From Salinivirga sp035268865 (GTDB taxonomy: Bacteria; Bacteroidota; Bacteroidia; Bacteroidales; Salinivirgaceae): 64,000 nucleotides of DNA. The notes beneath the pieces are model-generated. The model saw nothing but the letters and a program-made list of their open reading frames with translations, ran no database searches and had not been told where the DNA came from. The position numbers and the translations under genes were made by a program. Shown one piece after another: positions 44,190 to 52,751 of this stretch. Position 1 is the first letter of the stretch; every line of letters begins with the position of its first letter. The DNA lies in NCBI RefSeq assembly GCF_035268865.1, contig NZ_DATFKB010000191.1, positions 7,374 to 71,373 of the forward strand, written 5' to 3'.

Positions 44190-46235
44190 ATGTATACCAC
44201 CGTAGCCTACCTTTTTTTAAGTATAATCCTGTCACTGGTCATGGCTATTGTGATTTCCAGGCTGCTATATCCATGGCCATGGAAAAAAAACAGCACAGGC
44301 AAACCTGTTGCATGGTCACTATTTTGCTTTAGAGTGCTTGTGCTTACATTATTGTTTTTACTGCTTTTCAATCCGGGTATAAGGCAACTTAAAACAGAGT
44401 CGCAAAAACCTATACTGGCTATCCTGAAAGATAACTCTCAGTCGATGAGATATTTAAATGATTCTGCCAGGTTAAAGAGAGTTGACTCCCTATGGGAGGT
44501 TGGCCGAAGAACACTTTCAGGACATTACGACATCAAATCTTATACATTTGCTCAGGATATCAAACAGGGTAAGCATTGGGACTTTTCAGGTAAAGGAACT
44601 GACCTGGGCTATGCCTTGCAGCAAATCAATCAATCCATTAACGAGCCAATTGCTGCGACTTTACTCATTACAGATGGTAATTATAATCAAGGTGAAAATC
44701 CGGTTTTCGTAAGTCAAAATCTCCCGTTTCCCATCTATACCATAGGGGTTGGCGATAGTTTGGCCAGAAGTGAAGTATATCTGCATCAGATATACCATAA
44801 TCCAGTGGCGTACTTGAATGAGCGCACACCGGTAGAGGTGGATTTGCGTTCAAGTGGAGTCGCAAAAGATACTGCTATTGAGCTATCTATACAAAAAAAT
44901 GGCCAGGTTTTATCTACAAAAGAACTGACATTTAAAAAGGGTCATAAGCGCCAGAAGATTAATTTGTATTTTTCCCCGAAAAATACAGGTTTGCAGCAAT
45001 ATAAAATAAAGCTCGGTCAGCAAAACTACCGAACGCTTTATATGAGTGTGAAAAAACAGCGGCAGAAAGTACTATTGATATACCATGCTGTGCATCCCGA
45101 TATTGGTGTAATCAGAAAAGCCCTTGAAAATTCGAATCGTTTTGAGCCGGTATTGAAACAAGCCAACCAGTTTAATGGAAAGCTTACAGATTATAACATG
45201 GTTTTACTTCATCAGGTACCCTCCGGGAATTTTTCTGAAGATCGTTGGTTTGCTCAAGTGGTCGAGAAAAAGATTCCATATTGGCTTATACTTGGCCCAC
45301 AAAGCGATTTTTCTACCTTTAATCAGGGTCAAAATGCCCTGGATATAACCGGTTTTAACGGTGAGTTTGAAGAAGTTTCGGCACGTTATAATAAAGCTTT
45401 TTCATGGTTCAGGGTTGAATCTTTACTTCAGCGTAATATTGCATTTTTACCGCCGTTAAATGTTGCCTTTGGAGATTATAAGCTTAACAGGGGGGTGGAG
45501 CTTTTTATGCAAAACCTGCATGGTGTAGAAACTGAACGTCCTGCGTGGATTTTTACTGATCAGCCTTATCGTTTTTCTGTACTGGCAGGTACGGGCCTTT
45601 GGAAATGGAGTATGTATTTGTATCGGCAAACGGCCAGCCATCAAAGCCTTGAAGATCTCGTTTACAAAACAGTTAAATTCCTTTCGCTTAATGAGCCCAG
45701 AAAACGGCTGATCATTAAGCACGAGAATTTTTATAATGCAACTCAGCCAATTGATATAGAAGCAACCTGGTACAACGAAAATTATGAGCCAGACAATAGT
45801 TTACCTGGGCATATTGAAATTATAGACTCTGCCAATAATAGATTTAGATATACGTTTATACCAAAAGAAAAGCGATTTGAGGCCCGGCCAGGGGTATTGC
45901 CTCCTGGTGCCTATCAATTTGAGGCTGTAATTGAGACGGAAAAAAGAACTTTTTCCGATACAGGTTCTTTTATGGTTGGACAAAACAATATTGAACGAAG
46001 TAGTATGACCCTGAACCGGCAATTGCTAATAAATATGGTTGGTGAGCACAGGTATTTTGATCATAATGATATCGAAACACTTACCGCGCTTTTGCTGAAT
46101 GAAAAGCAAGCTCCGCAAATTCGTAAAACCGAAATTCGTTTAACTGATCTGATAGAGCAAAATATTTTGCTATGGATAATCGTTTTATTAGTGGTTTCTG
46201 AATGGATAATTCGTAAATTTAAGGGCCGGATATAA
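44190..46235 (+). CDS. Membrane protein with a von Willebrand A-type domain
   Basis: A 681-residue protein with two N-terminal membrane segments (about 4-27 and 42-62), one at the C-terminus (about 656-675), and a large soluble part between them. The first soluble domain (about 72-190) has a VWA metal site, DxSxS in 'KDNSQSM', Thr in 'GKGTDLG' and Asp in 'ITDGNYN', so a metal-dependent adhesion site looks intact. The middle (about 290-430) resembles a glutamine-amidotransferase-like fold and has no recognised active site. Such BatA-like proteins are common in Bacteroidota and of unknown role. Its neighbours give no direct functional clue. Confidence 0.7.
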   Translation: MYTTVAYLFLSIILSLVMAIVISRLLYPWPWKKNSTGKPVAWSLFCFRVLVLTLLFLLLFNPGIRQLKTESQKPILAILKDNSQSMRYLNDSARLKRVDSLWEVGRRTLSGHYDIKSYTFAQDIKQGKHWDFSGKGTDLGYALQQINQSINEPIAATLLITDGNYNQGENPVFVSQNLPFPIYTIGVGDSLARSEVYLHQIYHNPVAYLNERTPVEVDLRSSGVAKDTAIELSIQKNGQVLSTKELTFKKGHKRQKINLYFSPKNTGLQQYKIKLGQQNYRTLYMSVKKQRQKVLLIYHAVHPDIGVIRKALENSNRFEPVLKQANQFNGKLTDYNMVLLHQVPSGNFSEDRWFAQVVEKKIPYWLILGPQSDFSTFNQGQNALDITGFNGEFEEVSARYNKAFSWFRVESLLQRNIAFLPPLNVAFGDYKLNRGVELFMQNLHGVETERPAWIFTDQPYRFSVLAGTGLWKWSMYLYRQTASHQSLEDLVYKTVKFLSLNEPRKRLIIKHENFYNATQPIDIEATWYNENYEPDNSLPGHIEIIDSANNRFRYTFIPKEKRFEARPGVLPPGAYQFEAVIETEKRTFSDTGSFMVGQNNIERSSMTLNRQLLINMVGEHRYFDHNDIETLTALLLNEKQAPQIRKTEIRLTDLIEQNILLWIIVLLVVSEWIIRKFKGRI

Positions 46236-46303
46236 AAATGTATCCAATATGGAACCATGAAATAATTGTATTAATTTGGCAAATTGTTTGTAATTAAATA
46301 ATT

Positions 46304-47245
46304 ATGAAATTTTCACACAACATATGGACTAAAACAGCAATTTTTATATTGTCTGTTGTGCTATTAAGCAGTTGTGCAACAGTTGGCAAGGTTGAGCTTG
46401 AGGTTTTGAAACCGGCCCAGTCACCAACCCTGGTACAATTGGAGGATATAAGGCTACAAAATCAGTTTTTAAAATTCAACAAGAAGCAAAAAACAGATTT
46501 TGAAAACCTTGTAAAATATGATAAATTCAGGATAGACAGCCTGGTTAGTGTAGAATTAATCAAAGCTGTTGGTAACGAAATGCAGGCAACTGAAGTAGTG
46601 AAGTTGCAGCAAATTGATTCTTTAGGAAGGTATAAGGCACCGGAAAACAGTGGCATTTTGTTGAAAAATGTTGATGTGGTCTCCGAGGTTGAAACTGAAC
46701 CCATATATGTTAATAGTCGCGGGGCTTATTACGCTGCAGTGAGGGTACCGTACAAAATAGAATGGACGGTAATCAGCAATGGTGCAATGACACCTTTCAC
46801 CTATCAGGATACTGTTTGGGCTGAAGGGTATAAACGGTCCTTTGATAAACTTGCAGACCTTGTTCGGTTTAATGAGGTCATAAAATATATCATCAGAAAA
46901 ACGGGAGTGGAGTTTGCACATCAATTGGTGCCGCACTGGAAACTTACAACCCGCTATTATTACCGTAGTGGCAATAATGATTTCCAGCGGGCAGCTTATT
47001 TTATGGATAATGGTGATTACGAAAAAGCAGCAAAAATCTGGAAGCAATACAGCCAATCAGGCAATCGGTCTTTAGTTGAAAATGCCTTGTTAAACCTGGC
47101 TGTGTATCATGAGCTAAATGGGGATATTGACCAGGCAATGGAATATGCATCGCAAGCAGCCGAACGAAAAAATGAATTGGCAGTGAAATATCTTAAGACA
47201 TTACAAGAGAGAAAAGAAGAAATTAAACAGCTTTTGGAGGAGTAA
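46304..47245 (+). CDS. DUF6340-type lipoprotein with TPR-like repeats
   Basis: A 313-residue lipoprotein (lipobox VVLLSSC, Cys24). The N-terminal half is an alpha/beta domain of the DUF6340 type ('FDKLADLVRFNEVIKYI' toward its end), and the C-terminal 90 residues are tetratricopeptide-like helices ('GDYEKAAKIWKQYSQSGN', 'NLAVYHELNGDIDQAMEYA'). The function is unknown. It is 8 bases from the M48 protease gene, so the two are coexpressed. Confidence 0.75.
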   Translation: MKFSHNIWTKTAIFILSVVLLSSCATVGKVELEVLKPAQSPTLVQLEDIRLQNQFLKFNKKQKTDFENLVKYDKFRIDSLVSVELIKAVGNEMQATEVVKLQQIDSLGRYKAPENSGILLKNVDVVSEVETEPIYVNSRGAYYAAVRVPYKIEWTVISNGAMTPFTYQDTVWAEGYKRSFDKLADLVRFNEVIKYIIRKTGVEFAHQLVPHWKLTTRYYYRSGNNDFQRAAYFMDNGDYEKAAKIWKQYSQSGNRSLVENALLNLAVYHELNGDIDQAMEYASQAAERKNELAVKYLKTLQERKEEIKQLLEE

Positions 47246-47252
47246 AAAGTAT

Positions 47253-48491
47253 ATGACGATATTGTACATTGTAATCGTAATTCTTATTTTAGAATACACT
47301 GTTAATGAATTAGTTGACTATCTTAATTTAAAGCATGAACTTAAGCCTGTATCACCCTATTTGAGCCGCATATTTAGTTATATGCAGCGAAAAAAAATGC
47401 ACTTATATCACCTGGCAAATTACCGAACCGGTTTTTTCAGTAGTCTGGTTTCGCTCATTATAATTTTGTCGCTACTTATATTTAACGGTTTTGGGCAAAT
47501 AGACTATTGGATTCGTAGTTATTTTGATAATGAAATTCTGATAACACTGGCCTTTTTTGGAGTAATTGGAGTAGGTGGTTCAATACTGGCCTTGCCCTGG
47601 GAAGTATACAATACATTTTATATTGAGAAACGGTTTGATTTTAACAGGCAAACCCCGGTAGTATTTATGCTCGACAAAATAAAAGGCATGGCCGTAAGTA
47701 TACTTCTGGGCGGAGGCATACTGGCAATCGTAACATGGATTTATTACAACCTCAATGATCATTTTTGGTGGATAGCCTGGGCCGTGATCACTTCATTTTC
47801 GTTATTCATGACCATGTTTTACTCCAATTTAATAGTACCCTTATTTAATAAGCAGCGCCCATTGGAAGAAGGCGAATTAAGAGCCGCAATTGAAGAAGTC
47901 GCAGACAAGGCTGGCTTTAAATTAGACAACATTTATGTAATCGATGGTTCTAAAAGATCTACAAAATCAAATGCCTATTTTACGGGCATTGGTCCCAAAA
48001 AGCGGATCGTACTTTACGATACCCTCATTAATGATTTATCAAATGAAGAAATTGTGGCGGTGTTGGCTCATGAGATTGGGCATTATAAGAAAAAACACGT
48101 CACACGCAATTTTATAACCGGTGTTCTCCAAACAGGTGCAATCTTGCTACTATTCGATTTTATAACAGGTTATGATGCCATTTATAAAGCCATAGGAGCA
48201 GTAAAACCATCCTTCCATATGGGACTATTGGTCTTTGGATTTTTATTTACACCAGCCTCCATACTAATTGGGCTGGTTACTTCCTATTTTAGCAGAAAAG
48301 CCGAATACCAGGCCGATGCATTTGCTGCAAAACTTGGAAAGGCCAGGGCTTTGATCGGGGCACTGTTAAAACTAACCGATAAAAACCTTTCTAATATTAA
48401 TCCGCACCCTGCCTTTGTTTTTATGCATTACAGTCATCCACCTGTAAATGAACGAATCAAATACCTTGAATCTTTAAAAGATCAATCGTAA
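47253..48491 (+). CDS. M48 family membrane metalloprotease (Ste24/CAAX-protease type)
   Basis: A 412-residue integral membrane zinc protease with about six or seven membrane segments. The zinc motif HEIGH is at residues 273-277 in 'VLAHEIGHYKKKH', and the third ligand is the Glu in 'SRKAEYQADAFA'. The 'SKRSTKSNAYFTG' region is typical of the Ste24 group. In bacteria this group handles membrane-protein quality control or processing. It follows the DUF6340 lipoprotein gene by 8 bases. Confidence 0.92.
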   Translation: MTILYIVIVILILEYTVNELVDYLNLKHELKPVSPYLSRIFSYMQRKKMHLYHLANYRTGFFSSLVSLIIILSLLIFNGFGQIDYWIRSYFDNEILITLAFFGVIGVGGSILALPWEVYNTFYIEKRFDFNRQTPVVFMLDKIKGMAVSILLGGGILAIVTWIYYNLNDHFWWIAWAVITSFSLFMTMFYSNLIVPLFNKQRPLEEGELRAAIEEVADKAGFKLDNIYVIDGSKRSTKSNAYFTGIGPKKRIVLYDTLINDLSNEEIVAVLAHEIGHYKKKHVTRNFITGVLQTGAILLLFDFITGYDAIYKAIGAVKPSFHMGLLVFGFLFTPASILIGLVTSYFSRKAEYQADAFAAKLGKARALIGALLKLTDKNLSNINPHPAFVFMHYSHPPVNERIKYLESLKDQS

Positions 48492-48629
48492 ACCCGCTAA
48501 ATTTTTTTAACAGGATTATTGTTTCAAATAGCTATTTCTATGTAAATATACATGGCTCACAATGAGCATTTTGTACTATTGATGTGTTTTTTATGAATAA
48601 AAATGTAATTTCATTGTCATAAAACCTAC

Positions 48630-48652
48630 ATTCATTCGTCGAATAGATGAAT
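48630..48652 (+). promoter_or_regulatory. Imperfect inverted repeat upstream of the ECF sigma gene
   Basis: ATTCAT (48630-48635) and ATGAAT (48647-48652) flank a shorter perfect palindrome TTCG-T-CGAA (48635-48643). It could be an operator or an ECF-type promoter region. It lies 18 bases before the sigma gene start. Confidence 0.3.
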
Positions 48653-48669
48653 TATAACCACAGAAAGGC

Positions 48670-49200
48670 ATGATCAAAGAAAAGGTGTTGAAAAAAACAC
48701 TTTACGATAATAAAGATGCGATGTATCGCCTGGCCTTAAGCATCCTCAAAAGTGAAGCAGATGCTGAAGATGCGCTGCAAGATGTTTTCGTAAAGTGTTG
48801 GCACCAAAAAACTGAAATACAAATTACCTCAGATATAAGAGGCTATTTAATGCGTGTCACAAGAAACAGATGCCTGGATATGGTTAAAAAGCATAATCGA
48901 AAATATGAACAACCCGGAATTTATGAAGATTTCATGGACATGGATAAAAATGCGGTTGAAATCAGTGACCAGGTAGCCTGGATTGATCGGTTTCTGGAGC
49001 AGCTGCCAGAATTAAACCAAACGGTTTTTCACATGAGAGAAGTCGAAGGAATATCATTCGAAGAGATAAGCAAAACCGTTCATACCCCAATCGCTAATGT
49101 CAGAACGATACTAAGCCGGACCAAAAAACACCTACGAAAACAGTTTAATATAATTAACCGGATCGATACACCAAATACACTCAAAAAAACAGAAAAATGA
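48670..49200 (+). CDS. ECF-family RNA polymerase sigma factor
   Basis: A 176-residue sigma-70 family factor of the extracytoplasmic-function group. Region 2 is N-terminal, with 'MYRLALSILKSEADAEDALQ' and 'KCWHQKTEI'; region 4 has 'REVEGISFEEISKTVHTPIA' and 'VRTILSRTKKHLRKQF'. It has no extra domains. The next gene starts inside its stop codon (ATGA overlap), which strongly suggests a regulator pair. Confidence 0.92.
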   Translation: MIKEKVLKKTLYDNKDAMYRLALSILKSEADAEDALQDVFVKCWHQKTEIQITSDIRGYLMRVTRNRCLDMVKKHNRKYEQPGIYEDFMDMDKNAVEISDQVAWIDRFLEQLPELNQTVFHMREVEGISFEEISKTVHTPIANVRTILSRTKKHLRKQFNIINRIDTPNTLKKTEK

Positions 49201-49637
49201 GTAAAACTGATTTACATAAAAGCAACATACCAGAAAACATGGATTTTGATGAATTTTTGGAACAAAGCATTCAGCTAAAGCAAAAAAATACTTTAGCTGA
49301 TGACAAATTTGAGTTGCTATGGAACAGGGCAAAAACCAAACAAGGCAATATTAGAAGAATGAGCTGGATTATTACAGTCAGCGCAGCAGTTTTGGCTTTA
49401 ATGATTTCATTTCTAATCATTAAAACGACACATCATAAGCAGCAAGAACTCGAATTACAATACCAACAAGCCACTGCAGCACTATACAAAGTTTCGTATT
49501 ATATGAATCAAAATATCGATAAATTATCACCAATTGATAAAATGATGAACACAACCAATTATTTCGAGCCTCTTGCAAAACCAATCGATGGGTTAGAAAA
49601 ACTGGAACGCGTTAAAAGAATTCCACTAAAACATTAA
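49197..49637 (+). CDS. Single-pass membrane protein, candidate anti-sigma factor
   Basis: A 146-residue protein with a cytoplasmic N-terminal 55 residues, one membrane segment (about 56-77) and a periplasmic C-terminus. The translational coupling to the sigma gene fits an anti-sigma role. The zinc-binding His-Cys-Cys motif of ZAS anti-sigma factors is absent, as is any recognised anti-sigma fold, so this is an inference from position. The DUF4252 gene follows after 24 bases. Confidence 0.65.
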   Translation: MSKTDLHKSNIPENMDFDEFLEQSIQLKQKNTLADDKFELLWNRAKTKQGNIRRMSWIITVSAAVLALMISFLIIKTTHHKQQELELQYQQATAALYKVSYYMNQNIDKLSPIDKMMNTTNYFEPLAKPIDGLEKLERVKRIPLKH

Positions 49638-49661
49638 TTATTAATCCTTAAAACATTAATT

Positions 49662-50162
49662 ATGAAAAACTTAACCATTATTATCCTGCTATTTATGACA
49701 GTTGTAAATGCAGATGCGCAGAGCATAAAAGCTATTTTTGATAAGCATATTGGAGAAGGTAATTATACCACAGTTACCATCAATGGTGCGCTTTTTCAGC
49801 TAGCTGCTGAATATGCCGAAGACAAAGAGGAAGCCGATGTAGCTAAAGGAATAGAAGGTATCCGCGTTTTTAGCGCCGAAGAGTGTGGCAATCATCAGGC
49901 AAAAAAAGCGCTGATGAAAGAATTATGGAGCTTTTTCGATAATTCTGTTTACAAAGAGTTTATGCGGGTAGAAGAGAAGTACGACAAGGTGGTTTTTTAT
50001 ATGAAAAAATCCGGCGAAAAAATTATTGAGCTAACCCTTGTTGCAGAGGATGATGCCAGCGTCATTCAGATTACAGGCGACATTAACCTGGCTGATATTG
50101 CCAAAATATCGAAAACAATGAATGTTCAGGGCATGGAAAACCTTGAGGAGATAGAAGAATAA
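49662..50162 (+). CDS. DUF4252-type secreted protein
   Basis: A 166-residue secreted protein: a signal peptide (about 1-19), then a mixed alpha/beta domain of the DUF4252 type with 'YTTVTINGALFQLA', 'EECGNHQAKKALMKEL' and 'VIQITGDINLADIAKISKTM'. Such proteins are often next to ECF sigma genes in Bacteroidota and are of unknown function. It may be the output or signal-sensing part of the module. It ends in a terminator. Confidence 0.8.
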   Translation: MKNLTIIILLFMTVVNADAQSIKAIFDKHIGEGNYTTVTINGALFQLAAEYAEDKEEADVAKGIEGIRVFSAEECGNHQAKKALMKELWSFFDNSVYKEFMRVEEKYDKVVFYMKKSGEKIIELTLVAEDDASVIQITGDINLADIAKISKTMNVQGMENLEEIEE

Positions 50163-50185
50163 ACAAACTTTAAACAAGCCATATA

Positions 50186-50226
50186 AAGTGCAGAAGCAGA
50201 AATGTTTCTGCACTTCTTTGTTTTAG
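50186..50226 (+). terminator. Terminator after the ECF sigma operon
   Basis: AAGTGCAGAA (50186-50195) pairs with TTCTGCACTT (50206-50215), a ten-base perfect stem, followed by CTTTGTTTT. Confidence 0.8.
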
Positions 50227-50392
50227 CTTCTCTCAAAGTACATAATCTCATAAGTTCAACAATTTTGAACTTAAAATCTATCCGGGATGTGAAAAAAATT
50301 AGCATTGTGTATGAAAATTGGTTACTTTTATTTTTTACAAATATATTAAGTAAATCTATTAAAGGGTGTCGAATCTCATTGATCATGTAACC

Positions 50393-51670
50393 ATGAAAAG
50401 TTTATTCATTATTACAATTATTCTTTTTACAAACACATTGCTTTGCGGACAAACGCAGGATCTTGATAAACTATATAATAAAGCAAGAAACCGTTATGCA
50501 ACAGGGCATTTTGAAGATGCCCGTGATTTGTATAAAAAGCTGGTGAAAGCCAAGCCCGATGACTTTGTATTTAATTACGAGTTGGCCATGTTGTATTTTC
50601 ATGAGTTAAACAACAGGAGTGCAAGTATACCATATTTTGAAACTGCAAGGCACGTAATGCAAGACACCGTTGCCGATTTGTTTAATTATCTGGGGCAAGC
50701 ATACCAGGATAATTTACAATATGACAAGGCCATAAGGTCATTTAATCAATATAGTGCCATTCCGCCCGAGGAAGGTGTTATCAGGGTGAGTGTTAAACGA
50801 TATATCGAAGCATGCCGAAAGGAAAAACAACGGCTGGCTGAAATTAAGAACAAACGGGCACAAGCCTCAAGTAAAGGGGTTGAAGTGATTAATTTAGGTC
50901 CTGTGGTTAATTCCGAAAACGACGACCTGTCGCCCTTATTGTATGATGATAAGTTGTTTTACACATCAGCCAGTACGTTTGACTATGTTTTTAACGAGTA
51001 TATCAGGAAACCATATGTCACACAATACGAAAACAACGAATATCAGGAACCCAAACCCCTTATTGATATTTCTTACGATAAGGCATTAGTCCTTGATCCC
51101 AACTGGCACCAGCAGATTACCTCTTTTACACTTGATTTTGACATGGCAACCGTTGTATATGAAAATAATATCTGGTCTATAGAGAAAAAAGGACAGAACT
51201 GGGATGAACCCCAAAAGCTTTCGCGTAAAATTAACCGGTCGAAAGATAATGCCTATGCAGCCCTTTCCGGTAAAGGTGACCGCATGATTATCGTGCTTCA
51301 GGATCGTAAAACCAGGCAATATGACCTGTATCAAACAGTAAAGAAAAGCGAGGGTGAATGGAAGGAGCCGGTTAAACTTAATTCGAATATAAATACTGCA
51401 AATAACGAACATTATCCCTATTTAAGTGCTGATGGCTATACATTATATTTTTCTTCGGATAAACCCGGTGGAAAAGGCAAATATGATATTTATAAAAGTC
51501 AGCTTCAGGAAAATAACGAATGGGGACCAGCAATCCCACTTAAAGCGCCAGTTAATTCAAGTGGTAATGATATCACGTATAAGTTCTACAAAGCAATTAA
51601 CAAAGCATACTTTTCTTCAGACCGGGATGGAGGATTTGGCAAGCTCGATTTATATGAGGTTATCTATTAG
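50393..51670 (+). CDS. Secreted TPR and PD40 repeat protein
   Basis: A 425-residue secreted protein starting with a signal peptide (about 1-20; chosen over the in-frame GTG at 50366). Residues about 20-150 are TPR helices ('YNKARNRYATGHFEDARDLY'). The rest is a propeller with PD40-type strands ('YPYLSADGYTLYFSSDKPGG', 'KAYFSSDRDGGFGKLDLYE'). Related proteins (PorE/TolB-like) usually end in an OmpA domain that binds peptidoglycan, and this one has none. Its function is not known, though envelope attachment is plausible. Confidence 0.8.
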   Translation: MKSLFIITIILFTNTLLCGQTQDLDKLYNKARNRYATGHFEDARDLYKKLVKAKPDDFVFNYELAMLYFHELNNRSASIPYFETARHVMQDTVADLFNYLGQAYQDNLQYDKAIRSFNQYSAIPPEEGVIRVSVKRYIEACRKEKQRLAEIKNKRAQASSKGVEVINLGPVVNSENDDLSPLLYDDKLFYTSASTFDYVFNEYIRKPYVTQYENNEYQEPKPLIDISYDKALVLDPNWHQQITSFTLDFDMATVVYENNIWSIEKKGQNWDEPQKLSRKINRSKDNAYAALSGKGDRMIIVLQDRKTRQYDLYQTVKKSEGEWKEPVKLNSNINTANNEHYPYLSADGYTLYFSSDKPGGKGKYDIYKSQLQENNEWGPAIPLKAPVNSSGNDITYKFYKAINKAYFSSDRDGGFGKLDLYEVIY

Positions 51671-52282
51671 CCTGTCTATTTTAAAATAAGTCAACCAGGA
51701 TATTTAGCAGGAAAAAGGTATGTTTATCCAATAAGTCTGTGTAAAAACAAAAATAATTGTTGTTTCCAGGGTATAATGGGTACTGCTTTACTTTGGATAA
51801 TATAGCAAAGCTGAGAGCAAGGGGGGACAACAAAGCATTTAATTTATAGCTGTCAATTAATCAAAACAAGAAAAAATTTTGGATAGGATAGAGAAACCTT
51901 TTAACGTTCGGTATATGGAAAGTACTTATTTATTAAATGTATAATAGCAAATTATCATCTTTGAATTGGATATTTTCGCCCTTTCTATTAATGTTAAGCA
52001 TATTTAACACTTCGATATTTATCTCAATATGAGTTATTTATAAGTTTTAACTGAACTTGAAAACCACAATAAATCTGAGCAAAGATGACAAGATGACAAA
52101 ACACTGTTAAGCCAATAAGAAATATTTATCTAACGTATTGTATATTAGTTTGTTATATTGTTTACTAAAAGTTTTATTACAGCCTAATATTGGAGTGAAT
52201 TTATTTTTGTTTTGAAATAGAGAATTGATTACATTTGTAAAACACAATAAAGTTACAATAATAACATATAGCCTGTTTACAG
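51671..52282 (+). other. Gene-free 0.6 kb stretch
   Basis: I see no credible gene, RNA gene or repeat here. It is AT-rich, with one small hairpin (TGTTAA 51992-51997 with TTAACA 52004-52009), a short inverted repeat CTCA-ATA-TGAG near 52023, and the promoter of the XRE regulator at the right end. A 100-residue frame on the minus strand overlaps the regulator and looks random. Confidence 0.6.
52206..52237 (+). promoter_or_regulatory. Bacteroidota-type promoter of the XRE regulator
   Basis: TTTG (52206-52209), exactly 20 bases, then TACATTTG (52230-52237) is a full match to the -33 and -7 consensus. It gives a leader of roughly 40 bases before the ATG at 52283. Confidence 0.65.
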
Positions 52283-52717
52283 ATGTCACTAACAGAACGA
52301 ATAACTCAAATTCAACAGAACGAAGGTTATACAGCCAGCCAATTCGCTGAAAAACTAGGAATTCAACGTTCCGGATTATCGCATATTTATAGCGGAAGAA
52401 ACAAGCCAAGTATTGGTTTTATTCAAAAGCTTTTAACACAATTTCCGCGTTATAATGCCGAATGGATATTAAATGGTAGCAATCCAATGCTAAAACAGCA
52501 CGCTATAAATTCCGATATTACACATACCCAGCAAGAAAAAGACCTGTTTTCCGGAGTGGAGAGTGAAGCTCCTGCCAATTACAGATCCAATACGGAAAAA
52601 AGTGAGCAGCACAGCGCATTAAAACCTCCCTTAGTAACAAATAAGACCGTGAAGCAAATAATTCTGATATATGAAGATGATACATTTGAGATAATGCATA
52701 GCAAAAACGCAAAATAA
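52283..52717 (+). CDS. XRE-family helix-turn-helix regulator
   Basis: A 144-residue DNA-binding protein. The N-terminal 60 residues are a lambda-repressor-type HTH ('GYTASQFAEKLGIQRSGLSH' then 'YSGRNKPSIGFIQKLL'). The remainder is polar and low-complexity with a short C-terminal hydrophobic strand ('KQIILIYEDDTFEIMHS'), a pattern seen in other regulators of the phylum. Its targets are unknown; the gene-free region before it could hold its own operator. pyrD follows. Confidence 0.85.
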   Translation: MSLTERITQIQQNEGYTASQFAEKLGIQRSGLSHIYSGRNKPSIGFIQKLLTQFPRYNAEWILNGSNPMLKQHAINSDITHTQQEKDLFSGVESEAPANYRSNTEKSEQHSALKPPLVTNKTVKQIILIYEDDTFEIMHSKNAK

Positions 52718-52721
52718 TTCT

Positions 52722-52729
52722 TATTTTTG
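52722..52729 (+). promoter_or_regulatory. Candidate -7 element of pyrD
   Basis: TATTTTTG followed by C exactly matches TAnnTTTGC, 22 bases before the pyrD ATG. The -33 box is missing at the normal distance. Confidence 0.35.
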
Positions 52730-52751
52730 CCCAAAAGTTATTTGTTTACAA

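Noticed and set aside
52107..52409. A 100-residue open frame on the minus strand in the gene-free stretch
   Set aside because: It overlaps the XRE regulator and its promoter, and its composition looks like random AT-rich translation.
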